From assembly GCF_006483445.1 (NCBI RefSeq), contig NZ_PPPT01000062.1, positions 1 to 36,505 of the forward strand: a stretch of DNA of 36,505 bases. Reading direction: 5' to 3'. The translations under genes and the position numbers were made by a program. Shown piece by piece: positions 15,208 to 23,759 of this stretch. Numbering within the stretch: the stretch's first letter is position 1; every line of letters begins with the position of its first letter. The DNA comes from Bradyrhizobium guangdongense (lineage in GTDB: Bacteria; Pseudomonadota; Alphaproteobacteria; Rhizobiales; Xanthobacteraceae). Under the pieces are notes generated by a model. The model was not told the origin of the DNA. It saw only the letters and a program-made list of their open reading frames with translations, and made no database searches.

Positions 15208-17456
15208 CCCGCCCTGGCATATTCTTCAGTCGGAATGAACGCGGGCTGGTAGGCGTTGCTGCGCGGATTTTCTTCCATCGTCACCGCGATCACGACGCTG
15301 CCGGCGCCAAGCGCGCGGACTTCGGCGATCGCGGGTGCGGCACGCCCCATCAGCGAGCTGTCGCCCTTGAGGCAGACGATGGTGTGGTCGATGCCTGCGA
15401 GGTAGCTGCCCGCATTGAGCGGCATCGGGCTGTCGATCAGGATGACGTCGTAGCTGCCGACATTGCCGAGCAGATCGACGAGCCTTTTTCCGAACAGCAT
15501 GTTCGCGGCACGGGCGCCGGCGCCACCCGCAACCAGCACGTCGAGATTCGGCACCGCGGTGCGGACCACGGCATCGCGCGCGGTCATCGAGCCCGCGAGG
15601 ACACCGAGCAGGCCGACACCGCCCTCGATGCCGAGCGCGCCTTCAAAGTTGGGATTGAGCACGTCGCACTCGACGGCGAGCACGCGGCAACCGAAGGCGG
15701 CAAGATGCTCCGCCAGCGCCAGCGTCGTCACGGTCTTGCCTTCACCCGCACCGGGCGAGGTCACGACAATGCGCTGCGCGCCCTCGGCGCTGCCGAGGCG
15801 CAGGCCAAGCTTGAGATTGTGCAGCATCCACTGGAAATCATCGTCGCTGACGGCGAGCCGCAGCACGTCAGGGATCGGCAGTTTCAGGTGAGATTGCAGA
15901 ATGCTGCTGACGGCCGAAGCCGCCTGCGGCTCACGCAACCGCGGCAGCCGCGCAATGATGGGCGCGCCGGTCATCGCGGAGAGCAGTGAGGAACGCTCGA
16001 CCGGCATCGCCACGGGAGCGGCAGGGGGCGGCGCCTCGTCCTTCACCCGGACCGCCTCCGTCTTGGCTTCGTCGATCGGACGCGCCGCGCGCGATGGCGC
16101 CGGCTGCTCCGCGCCCGCAGGAGCCGGGCCGAGCCGTTCCGCGAGCAGCGCTGCGGCAACGGCAAAGATCAGCGCGAGCGTCGAGCCCGCCGCGAGGAAC
16201 GGCAGCTTCTTGGGGAAGAACGGCTTGTTCGGCAGCTCAGCCAGGCTGACGAGCCGCGTCGAACCCTGCAGCACGCGCCGCTCGGTCTCCAGCTCGCTCG
16301 CCTTCTTGTAGAGCTCGGAATATTGCTGGCGCTTGATCTCGGTGTCGCGCACCATGCTTTCGATCGAGGCTTCGTCCAGCGTCGCCGATCCGGCTTCGGC
16401 CTTCGCCGTCTCCATCTGCTTCTTCAGGGAGGCCACGAGGTTGTCGTTGGCGTCATAGGCCTTCTGGGCGCTCGCGGCGATGTTCTGCATCTCGTCGGCG
16501 AGGCGCTGCTGGATCAGCCCCTGCTCGCGCGTGAGCGCCATGATCGATGGATGCCGCGGCCCTAGCACGCTGGTGGCGCTGGCCAGCTGCGAGCTCACCG
16601 TGGTCAATTGCTGCTTGAGATCGGCGATCGACCGGCTCGACAGCACCGACGGCGCATCGGTCAGGCCGCGCGCCTGCTGCGATTTGATCTCCTGCAGGCG
16701 TGCAGCCGCTTCGGCGCGCGCCGCCTCGGCCGCCGAGAGTTGCTGGCCGATGCTCGACAGCCGCTCCGAGGTGATGGGCGCGTTGGCGCCGCGCATCAGG
16801 CCCTTGGTGCGGCGGAACTTCTGGATCTTGTCATCGGCCTGGCGCAACTGGTCGTCGAGCTGGCGCAGCTCCTGCCACAGCCAGGTCGTCGCCACCTCGC
16901 GGCTGTTGGCGCCTTCGGTGCGCTGGTCTTCGAGAAACGCCGTCGTCAGCGCATTGGCCAGCGTTTTGGCGACCTCGGGAATGGCGGACTGATAGGAGAT
17001 GTTGATCACGCGCGAGCGGCCGGCCGACGTCACCGAAAGATGACTGTCGACATGCTCGATGAATGCGGTGCTGTCGGTGCGCAACCGCTGGCAGGCATCG
17101 CCCGAACCGAACATGCGGCTGCGCTCGCACTCCAGCGTCACGGCGTCGAGCACGCCCGGCGCGTTCATCACGATCCGCATCAGGCGCGGCGAGCGAATGA
17201 CCAGAAGCTGGCTCTCGAGGTCGGCGGGATCGCCGATCTTCTGCGCCCAGGCCGGCGAGGCATTGGCGACGCCCGGCTCCTGCTCGGCCACGATGACGGA
17301 GGCGGTGGCGAGATAGCGGACAGGTAACACCAGCAGCGCGACGATCGTCAGCACGATCGTGCCGAGAAATACCGTGGCGAACAGCCGGCGGCGCCGCCAG
17401 ATTCTAGCCAGTGATTCCAGACCGGATAAGGACTCCGATACGCTCGCGTGCCTCAT
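15204..17456 (-). CDS. Polysaccharide co-polymerase/tyrosine-kinase-like protein (Wzz-Wzc, GumC/ExoP type)
   Basis: A 750-residue inner-membrane protein of the PCP-2 group that controls chain length and export. Order: Wzz domain with helix 1 at about 25-46, a long periplasmic coiled-coil region (about 180-400), a Pro-rich stretch before helix 2 (PNKPFFPKKLPF, then helix about 419-440), a Pro/Ala linker (443-490), and a cytoplasmic P-loop domain. The Walker A loop is SPGAGEGKT (567-575), Walker A' is VLAVECDVLNP (592-602) and Walker B is DVILIDSP (670-677). The C-terminus has only two tyrosines (736, 746), not the usual Tyr cluster of BY-kinases, and Walker A' reads ECD. Kinase activity is therefore uncertain. 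It lies 28 bp after the first GT4 gene of the operon. Confidence 0.93.
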   Translation of the reverse strand: MRHASVSESLSGLESLARIWRRRRLFATVFLGTIVLTIVALLVLPVRYLATASVIVAEQEPGVANASPAWAQKIGDPADLESQLLVIRSPRLMRIVMNAPGVLDAVTLECERSRMFGSGDACQRLRTDSTAFIEHVDSHLSVTSAGRSRVINISYQSAIPEVAKTLANALTTAFLEDQRTEGANSREVATTWLWQELRQLDDQLRQADDKIQKFRRTKGLMRGANAPITSERLSSIGQQLSAAEAARAEAAARLQEIKSQQARGLTDAPSVLSSRSIADLKQQLTTVSSQLASATSVLGPRHPSIMALTREQGLIQQRLADEMQNIAASAQKAYDANDNLVASLKKQMETAKAEAGSATLDEASIESMVRDTEIKRQQYSELYKKASELETERRVLQGSTRLVSLAELPNKPFFPKKLPFLAAGSTLALIFAVAAALLAERLGPAPAGAEQPAPSRAARPIDEAKTEAVRVKDEAPPPAAPVAMPVERSSLLSAMTGAPIIARLPRLREPQAASAVSSILQSHLKLPIPDVLRLAVSDDDFQWMLHNLKLGLRLGSAEGAQRIVVTSPGAGEGKTVTTLALAEHLAAFGCRVLAVECDVLNPNFEGALGIEGGVGLLGVLAGSMTARDAVVRTAVPNLDVLVAGGAGARAANMLFGKRLVDLLGNVGSYDVILIDSPMPLNAGSYLAGIDHTIVCLKGDSSLMGRAAPAIAEVRALGAGSVVIAVTMEENPRSNAYQPAFIPTEEYARAG

Positions 17457-17484
17457 AGTGTTGTTCTCGGCACAATGGCGAGCC

Positions 17485-18642
17485 CTATGCGATCAACCGA
17501 GGCGTCTCGAGCGCCTGGTCTCCGGCACGGAACCGCTCCAATTCCTCGGTCACGGCCGCAACGAACTGGTTGCGGAATCTCTCGGCCGAGAAGAAGCTCG
17601 CGCGCTGGCGGCAATCCAGCCGCGAGATCGACTTCTCCTTGGCGACAAACGACCGCACGCATTCGACGATCGACTGCGGGTCAGGCTTGTCGAAGAACAT
17701 CCCGGTAGGACGCGTCCCGGTTGCGGCGATCGATTCGCGCGCACCGCCCTTGCCGAGCGCGAGCACCGGCGCGCCTTCGGACTGCGCTTCCACCAGCACG
17801 ATGCCGAAATCCTCTTCGGCGGCGAACACGAAGGCCCGCGCCGTTGTCATCAAGTCGCGCAGATCCCTGTCGGGCACGAAGCCGACGAACTTCACATTGG
17901 GCCCGGCGAGCTTCTTCAGCCGCTCCGCCTCCGGTCCGTCGCCGGCGACGACGAGCTCGAGGTCGGGCATGTCGTTGAAGGCGCGCACGATCGGCTCGAT
18001 CCGCTTGTAGGGCACGAGCCGGCTCGCGGCCAGGAAGTGGTTGCCGACCGGCAGAATGAGGTCGCGGTTGGCGAGGCTCACCGGCGGATAGATCACCCTG
18101 GAGTCGCGGCCGTAGGTCTTCTTGACGCGGCGGGCGACGAAGTTGGAATTGGTGATGATGGCGTCGGGGCCGTGCGCGGTGCGAGAATCCCACATCCGCA
18201 TCTGGTGCAGGATCGTCCGTGCGATCGCGCTCTTGATGCCAGACTCCATGCCGCTCTCCTTCAGGTAGACATGCTGAAGGTCCCAGGCATAGCGCATCGG
18301 CGAATGCACATAGGCGACGTGCAACTGGTCCGGGCCGGTGATCACGCCCTTGGCGACGGCGGCGCTCGACGAGATCACGAGATCGTAGCTCGACAGATCG
18401 AACTGCTCGATGGCGAGCGGCATCAGCGGCAGATACGAACGATGGTGCCGCTTGAGGAACGGCATCTTCTGCAGGAAGCTGGTGTGCGACTTTTCGAAGC
18501 CGAGCTTGCGGCGATCCTCGGGGCGAAGCAGGTCGAACAGCGTGTAGACGTCCGCGTCCGGATAGCACTTCAGGAGTTCGCGAAGGACCTGTTCGGCGCC
18601 GCCTAGAACGTAGAGCCAATCGTGAACGATAGCGACGCGCAT
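17485..18642 (-). CDS. GT4-family glycosyltransferase, first gene of the polysaccharide operon
   Basis: A 385-residue GT4 enzyme of the mannosyltransferase-like group. It starts RVAIVHDWLYVLGGAEQVL (GGAE at about 14-17) and has YVHSPMRYAWDLQ, which is typical of this group. The donor domain has AASRLVPYKRIEPIV (Arg208, Lys213) and the E-x7-E pair Glu277 and Glu285 in EEDFGIVLVEAQSEG. The ATG at 18642 is preferred over one 20 codons upstream because it matches the conserved N-terminus and has GGGA 7-8 nt before it. It is the first gene of the minus-strand operon; its promoter should lie in the AT-rich gap at 18643-18800. Confidence 0.93.
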   Translation of the reverse strand: MRVAIVHDWLYVLGGAEQVLRELLKCYPDADVYTLFDLLRPEDRRKLGFEKSHTSFLQKMPFLKRHHRSYLPLMPLAIEQFDLSSYDLVISSSAAVAKGVITGPDQLHVAYVHSPMRYAWDLQHVYLKESGMESGIKSAIARTILHQMRMWDSRTAHGPDAIITNSNFVARRVKKTYGRDSRVIYPPVSLANRDLILPVGNHFLAASRLVPYKRIEPIVRAFNDMPDLELVVAGDGPEAERLKKLAGPNVKFVGFVPDRDLRDLMTTARAFVFAAEEDFGIVLVEAQSEGAPVLALGKGGARESIAATGTRPTGMFFDKPDPQSIVECVRSFVAKEKSISRLDCRQRASFFSAERFRNQFVAAVTEELERFRAGDQALETPRLIA

Positions 18643-18910
18643 CTTGATTCCCGCAAGCCAGGGCAATTTGATGAAACCCTTAAGGGACCCACGCGCGCGC
18701 ACAACTCGTTCCTAAATTCCTAGTTAACCCGCTCTGCTTTCATCCCTGTTTTTTGCTCGTTAACAGGTAAGAAATTTTTAAGTTCTGGTTTCGCGCTCCG
18801 AACATGTCGGCGCCGATGGATGAAGTGTCGAAAGCGGAGAAATGACGTCGGAAATGATGCAGTTCTGGCTCTGAGTTACGAACCGTAAAGGACCTTAGTT
18901 AACAGGGGAT

Positions 18911-18939
18911 TTCGCGGTCGCGAAGAATCCCGGGGATTC
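18911..18939. promoter_or_regulatory. Two adjacent palindromes upstream of the polysaccharide operon
   Basis: TTCGCG-GT-CGCGAA (18911-18924) is followed directly by GAATCC-CGG-GGATTC (18925-18939), both perfect. They are 270-300 bp from the first gene of the operon. They could be operators or paired RNA hairpins; the CTTTAACTTT after them gives a weak terminator look on the plus strand. Confidence 0.35.
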
Positions 18940-18962
18940 CCTTTAACTTTCGAGCGAAATCG

Positions 18963-18979
18963 TGACGCAATGAGCGTCA
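18963..18979. promoter_or_regulatory. Short dyad TGACGC-N5-GCGTCA
   Basis: TGACGC (18963-18968) and GCGTCA (18974-18979) form a perfect 6-bp inverted repeat with a 5-nt spacer, the size of a site for a dimeric regulator. No assignment possible. Confidence 0.3.
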
Positions 18980-19259
18980 TTTCGGGCTCGATTTGCAGCG
19001 CAAACGCGCGCTTTCGTGAGACGCGAGCCATGCGTGCGACGCTTCACCGCGGCTCGTCGATCGTCTTAACGTCGAGTCAACAGCCAACGCTGCATCTGTT
19101 CCAAATGGCTGCGAATGAGCTCCCCTGCGACGCAAAGACCCTGCCCAGGTGAAGGCAGACGGGGCGAGAGATCGGTGGTAGGGTAGCGTTCGCTTTCCGC
19201 GACGAGCGCGCTTTCCCGTCGCAGAACCTCGCAACAGAGCGTATCCCCCGGCATCGCGT

Positions 19260-19282
19260 GCAATCGATCGGAGATCGATTGC
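19260..19282. promoter_or_regulatory. Perfect 10-bp inverted repeat upstream of the gene at 19329
   Basis: Arms GCAATCGATC (19260-19269) and GATCGATTGC (19273-19282) pair perfectly around a 3-nt spacer, 46 bp before the start codon at 19329. It fits an operator over the promoter or leader of the small gene, or an RNA hairpin in its leader. Confidence 0.45.
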
Positions 19283-19328
19283 GGCGAAGGCGATGCCTGA
19301 CCGGTTTTCGCGCAGGAGTTTCGCTACC

Positions 19329-19670
19329 ATGCAACAGGCTGCAGGCCTGCAATTCGGCCGTACGATGGACGAATTTGCACGATGGCGGGCGGTGCCCGAG
19401 GACAAACGCTCACCTGCGCCCGGCTGGTGGTGGGGAACTGCCATGGCCGCGCTGGACGGCCACGAAACGATGCCGCGTGCGTGGTGCAGCCAGCTCGGTT
19501 TACGCGACGGATCGGACCTCGGAGACGGCGCGCGTGTCATTCTGGACTTGTTTGCCGAGCAGACGTCGTTGCCCTGGCCCGATGACTTTCCGCGCAAAAC
19601 GGACTCCGCGGATCACGAGATCCACGACCTGCACCCGCTGCCGTCAGACGACAGCGCGTTTCAGCCGTGA
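19329..19670 (+). CDS. Hypothetical protein (113 aa)
   Basis: A soluble 113-residue protein with no signal peptide or membrane segment. It has MQQAAGLQFGRTMDEFARWR at the N-terminus, a tryptophan run in PAPGWWWGTAM, and an acidic C-terminal half with HEIHDLHPLPSDD. The start at 19329 is preferred over an ATG 12 codons upstream because AGGAG lies at 19314-19318, 10 nt before it. A perfect inverted repeat sits upstream. The last 27 bases overlap the convergent GGDEF/EAL gene. I do not recognise a family; the ribosome-binding site and protein-like composition favour a real gene. Confidence 0.55.
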   Translation: MQQAAGLQFGRTMDEFARWRAVPEDKRSPAPGWWWGTAMAALDGHETMPRAWCSQLGLRDGSDLGDGARVILDLFAEQTSLPWPDDFPRKTDSADHEIHDLHPLPSDDSAFQP

Positions 19671-22600
19671 CGGCACATCTGCCTCGGCGGTCATGTCCTG
19701 GTCCGGCTGGAGCGGCGGGGCGATGGGAAGGCTCATCGGCCGCAGCAATTCGGCGACCTGCTGCGGCGGCAGCGGCTTTGCCACCAGATAGCCCTGCATC
19801 TCGTCGCAGCCATGGGTGCGCAGGAACGCCTCCTGCTCGGCATTCTCGACGCCCTCGGCGACCACGGTCATGCCGAGCGCCTTACCCATGCTGATGATCG
19901 CCTGCGCGATGGCCTGGTCCTCGCTGTCATGCGGCAGGTCGCGCACGAAGGAGCGATCGATCTTGATGGTGTCGATCGGAAAATGCTTCATCAGCGACAT
20001 CGAGGAATAGCCGGTGCCGAAATCGTCGATGGCGAGGCGAATGCCGCGGCTCTGGATGGCGTCGAGCACCTTCAGCGCGCGCCCGACATTGCGCATCATC
20101 ATGCTCTCGGTGACCTCGAGCTGCAGCAGCACGGGCGACATGCCGCTCGCGGCGAGCGCCTCGTCGACGTCCTCCAGGAGATGCTCGTCGGCGAACTGCC
20201 GCGGCGACAGGTTCACCGCCATCGAGAGCGGCAACAGCCCGCGGCGCTGCCAGGCCATCGCCTGCGCGCAGGCTTCCCTGACGACCCAGCGGCCGATCGG
20301 CACGATCAGGCCGGTCTCCTCGGCGAGCGGAATGAACTGCGCCGGCGAAACGTTGCCGAGCTCGGGATGGGTCCAGCGCAGCAGCGCTTCCACGCCGGTG
20401 ATCTGGCCGGTCTCCATGTCCACCTTGGGCTGGTAGTGCAGCGAGAACTGCTCGCGCTCCAGTGCCCGGCGCAGCGCGCTTTCCAGCGACAGCCGCTCGA
20501 TCGACTGCGTCTTCACTTCCTTTGAGAAGAAGCGATAGCCGTTCTTGCCGTCTTCCTTGGCGAGATACATCGCCATGTCGGCGTTCTTGGTCAGTGTCTG
20601 GGCGTCGGAGCCGTTGGCCGGATACATCGCAATGCCGATCGACGCGGTGGTGTGGCATTCATGGCCGGCGAGTTCCATGGGCTGGCCGAGCGCGGCCAAC
20701 AGCCCGGTCGCGATGTGCTGGACGTCGTCGATATCGCCGCATTGGTCGAGGATGACGACGAACTCGTCGCCGCCAAGCCGCGCCACGACATCGCTTGCGC
20801 GCAACGCCTTGCGCAGCCGGTTGGCGACCTCGAGCAGCAGGAGGTCGCCGGCCTCGTGGCCCAGCGAATCGTTGATCACCTTGAACCGGTCGAGGTCGAT
20901 GAACAGGAGCGCAAAGCGGCGCTCGTGGCGGTGCGCTTCGTCGATCGCCTCGCGGAGCAGGGCGTTGAAGGTCTCGCGATTCGGCAGATTGGTCAGGCTG
21001 TCATGCGAGGCCAGGTATTCGATGCGCTCGTCTGCCCGGTTCTTGGCGTCGGCGCGATCAAAATTCTCCATGGCGAAGGCGACGTTGTCGGCGAGGCGCT
21101 GCAACAGCTCGGCGAACTCTTCAGTGAAGGTATCCTGCTCGGTCGACATGTAGATCATGACGCCGACGGCCTGGTCATGCACGATCAGCGGAAATGAAGC
21201 GCCGGACCTCGCTCCGTCATTGCGAACGATGGCATGGAAGGCCGCGACACGACTGTCGTTGAGATAGTCGTTGCTGATGCAGGGCTGCCGGGTGCGGAAC
21301 GCGGTGCCGGCCATGCCCCGCCCTTCGGGGCGTTCGGGATCGATCGAGAGGCGGACGTTGCGGGTGGTCTCGGCGGACGGCCCGGCCGCAGCCACGATCT
21401 CGAGCTGGTCGCTGTCGGCCTTGGCGAGCGCGACGGTGGTCGAGGTGAATTTTGCGCCATTCGATGCGGCCTGACAGACCAGCTCGAACAGCTCGTTGCG
21501 GGATTTCGCCCGCATGATCGCTTCGTTGGTCGCGCTGAGCGCGGCGAACATGCGCGTCAGGCGCTCCTTCTGCGCCTCGGTGCGCGCCTTCTCCTCGACA
21601 CGGTCGAAATTGTCCAGCGCAAACGAGACGTTCTCCGCGAGCCGCGTCAGGAGCTCGACGAGGTCGGGCGTGAAGGTGTCTTCCTCGGTCGCGTGGAACA
21701 GCAGGACGCCGATGGGCTGGCGACCAGCGCGGAGCAACGGAAAGCTCGCCGCCGCGCGGGTACCGTCCTCGGCGGCCTTCGCGCGCCAATGCACCGACCG
21801 CGGGTCGTTCAGATAGTCATTGAAAATGCAGGGCTGCCCCGACCGCAGCGACGTGCCGATGATGCCCTGGCCCTCGGGATGATCCGGGGAGACCCTGCAG
21901 GTCCGGCCGAACATCCGATCGCACCTGAGGCCTTTGGCGGCGATAACACGGACGATTCCGCCATCCGGGTCCAGCATTGCGATCGTCGTCGAGGCGAACG
22001 TGCCGCCGAGCACACCCGCCTGGCAGGCGACTTGGAACAGCTCCTCGCGCGTCTTGGCGCGCATGATGGCTTCATTGGTGGCGCTCAGCGCCTGGAACAT
22101 GCCGTTGAGCCGGCCGCGCTGCTTGTCGGCTCGCGCCTTCTCCTCGGCACGATCGAGATTGACCATCGCGAACGATACGTTGCGGGCAAGCCGCTCCAGG
22201 AGTTCGACCAGTTCGGGGGTGAAGGTGCCAGCTTCGAGCGAATTGAACAGGAACACACCTTCGGCACGATCGCCATTGACGAGCGGCAACACGGCCGAGG
22301 ATTTCACGCCGGTGCGGCGCGCGCTCGCATGCCAGGGCTTGATCCGCTCGTCCGCGAGCAGATCATTGCTGATGCAGATCTGCCTGGTCCGGAAGGCCGT
22401 GCCCGTCAGGCCTCGGCCTTCGGGCACCTTGTCCGAGGTCGCGAATTTGAGACTGCGCACCTCCTCCGCGTTCGGGCCGGCACTGGCCACGACACGGAGC
22501 AGTTCGGCGTCATTGTCGGCCAGCGCGATCGTGGCCGAGCCGAACTTGCCCCCCTGCACCGATGCCTCGCAGACGAGGTCGAACAATTCGCTACGCGAGT

Positions 22601-23759
22601 GCGCGCGGATGATCGCTTCGTTCGTCGCGCTGAGCGCGGCATACATGCGCGCGAGGCGCTCTTCCTCATCCGCGATCCGGGCTTTTTCCGTTTCGCGATC
22701 AAAGTTCTCGATGGCAAAGGACACGTTCTCCGCGATGCGCACGAGAAGTGCGACGATCTCGTCGTCTTCCGCCCAGGACTTGCTGACGAAGAACATCAGT
22801 ACGCCGACGCTCTCGCCGTGCTTGATCAGAGGTGCGACCACGCAGGCGACGACGCCGGAGCTGATATTGGCCCGCTCCCACGGCGTTCCCCTGGTGCGCG
22901 CGGCGAGATCGCTTTCGACCATCGCCTTTTGCGTCCGGAACACCTCGCCGCTGATGCCGCGGCCGTACGGATTGTCGGGATCGACGGAATAGCGCGCCTG
23001 CTTCACCAGATCGAGCTTTTGCCCGGTGAGTGCGACCGGCGCCAGCCAATGCGAGTCCGGCTCGCGCAGCAGCGCAACCGTCGCAAACGACTTGGCGCCG
23101 AAGACGGAGGCGTCGCAGACGCGCTGATACAGCTCGCGTTCGGTCTTGGCCTGCAGGATCGCTTCGTTGGTCGAGCTGAGGGCGCCGAACATGCGATTGA
23201 GCCGCCGCGTGGCGCGCTCGCCGTTCTGGCGGGCGGTTTCGCGCTCAAAGTTCTCCAGCGCATAGGTGATGTTGGCCGACATGCGCTCGAACAGCGAGAC
23301 CATCTGCGCGTCGATCGACCCGGCTTCATTACGCGTCGCGAACAATACCCCGACGCTGCGCCCGTTGCAGATCAAGGGCACGGCCGCGGCCGCCCCGATG
23401 TGGTTCTTGACGACCCCTTCGCGCCAGGCCAGCGAGCGCGGATCGCTGAGATAGTCGTTGCTGATGCAGAGCTTCTGCTCGCGGAAGGCGTAGCCGCCGA
23501 CGCCCGATCCCTCGGGCGTCCCCTCTTCCGTGGTGATCTCGATCGAGCGCAGCCGCGCGACGTCCTCGCCGCAGCCGGCTGCAAAGCGCAAGCGCCGGCC
23601 GTCCGGTTCGACCAGGAACACGGACACGGCCAGAAAATCCCCACTCGAAAACCCGGCGGCGCATACCCGTTGGTACAGCTCGTCCGGCGATTTCGCGTAG
23701 AGAATCGCTTCGTTGATGGCACTCAACGCTGCAAAGGTGCGCGCGAGGGTCGTCTGCAA
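19644..23759 (-). CDS. Cyclic-di-GMP enzyme: five GAF domains + GGDEF + EAL
   Basis: A 1371-residue soluble protein. Five GAF-type units of about 182 residues start near residues 1, 186, 368, 550 and 733, each headed by a helix like RLTRMFAALSATNEAI and containing a G-F-R-T-x-Q-x-CISNDYL-like stretch. The GGDEF domain (about 915-1080) has LFIDLDRFKVINDSLGH, an intact GGDEF (996-1000) and the RxxD inhibitory site (987-990) five residues before it. The EAL domain (about 1090-1345) has EALLRW (1124-1129), IDDFGTGYSS (1244-1253), KIDRSF and VVAEGVE. Both activities therefore look possible. The start is TTG with GGGAG 8 nt upstream; a TAA is in frame 6 codons earlier. There is no membrane segment, so the GAF array senses a cytoplasmic signal. 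It lies beside the polysaccharide locus, a common target of c-di-GMP. Confidence 0.96.
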   Translation of the reverse strand: MQTTLARTFAALSAINEAILYAKSPDELYQRVCAAGFSSGDFLAVSVFLVEPDGRRLRFAAGCGEDVARLRSIEITTEEGTPEGSGVGGYAFREQKLCISNDYLSDPRSLAWREGVVKNHIGAAAAVPLICNGRSVGVLFATRNEAGSIDAQMVSLFERMSANITYALENFERETARQNGERATRRLNRMFGALSSTNEAILQAKTERELYQRVCDASVFGAKSFATVALLREPDSHWLAPVALTGQKLDLVKQARYSVDPDNPYGRGISGEVFRTQKAMVESDLAARTRGTPWERANISSGVVACVVAPLIKHGESVGVLMFFVSKSWAEDDEIVALLVRIAENVSFAIENFDRETEKARIADEEERLARMYAALSATNEAIIRAHSRSELFDLVCEASVQGGKFGSATIALADNDAELLRVVASAGPNAEEVRSLKFATSDKVPEGRGLTGTAFRTRQICISNDLLADERIKPWHASARRTGVKSSAVLPLVNGDRAEGVFLFNSLEAGTFTPELVELLERLARNVSFAMVNLDRAEEKARADKQRGRLNGMFQALSATNEAIMRAKTREELFQVACQAGVLGGTFASTTIAMLDPDGGIVRVIAAKGLRCDRMFGRTCRVSPDHPEGQGIIGTSLRSGQPCIFNDYLNDPRSVHWRAKAAEDGTRAAASFPLLRAGRQPIGVLLFHATEEDTFTPDLVELLTRLAENVSFALDNFDRVEEKARTEAQKERLTRMFAALSATNEAIMRAKSRNELFELVCQAASNGAKFTSTTVALAKADSDQLEIVAAAGPSAETTRNVRLSIDPERPEGRGMAGTAFRTRQPCISNDYLNDSRVAAFHAIVRNDGARSGASFPLIVHDQAVGVMIYMSTEQDTFTEEFAELLQRLADNVAFAMENFDRADAKNRADERIEYLASHDSLTNLPNRETFNALLREAIDEAHRHERRFALLFIDLDRFKVINDSLGHEAGDLLLLEVANRLRKALRASDVVARLGGDEFVVILDQCGDIDDVQHIATGLLAALGQPMELAGHECHTTASIGIAMYPANGSDAQTLTKNADMAMYLAKEDGKNGYRFFSKEVKTQSIERLSLESALRRALEREQFSLHYQPKVDMETGQITGVEALLRWTHPELGNVSPAQFIPLAEETGLIVPIGRWVVREACAQAMAWQRRGLLPLSMAVNLSPRQFADEHLLEDVDEALAASGMSPVLLQLEVTESMMMRNVGRALKVLDAIQSRGIRLAIDDFGTGYSSMSLMKHFPIDTIKIDRSFVRDLPHDSEDQAIAQAIISMGKALGMTVVAEGVENAEQEAFLRTHGCDEMQGYLVAKPLPPQQVAELLRPMSLPIAPPLQPDQDMTAEADVPSRLKRAVV
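21045..23759 (-). repeat. Five tandem GAF-coding repeat units (about 546 bp each)
   Basis: Within the GGDEF/EAL gene, the first ~905 codons consist of five units with a period of 182-183 codons. The unit headers (ALSATNEAI or close variants) align exactly at residues 11, 193, 375, 557 and 740, within one residue. Units have diverged at the protein level but remain clearly homologous, pointing to repeated internal duplication. Confidence 0.85.

Larger units (their letters stand above)
18643..19328. other. 686-bp intergenic region upstream of the polysaccharide operon
   Basis: No convincing gene lies here; short frames on both strands (for example 18970-19152) have no ribosome-binding site or family signal. 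The part at 18700-18800 is AT-rich and should hold the operon promoter. Three GTTAAC hexamers occur (18723, 18759, 18898; the last two share GTTAACAGG). Several inverted repeats follow at 18911-18939, 18963-18979 and 19260-19282, listed separately. Confidence 0.6.

Noticed and set aside
18970..19152. A 60-codon frame in the polysaccharide promoter gap
   Set aside because: It starts inside the TGACGC/GCGTCA dyad, has no ribosome-binding site, and an antisense frame of 206 codons covers the same stretch with equally poor signals.
21045..23759. The five regular repeats considered as a CRISPR or satellite-like array
   Set aside because: The period is about 546 bp, in frame, and the units encode GAF-like domains, so this is protein domain duplication.
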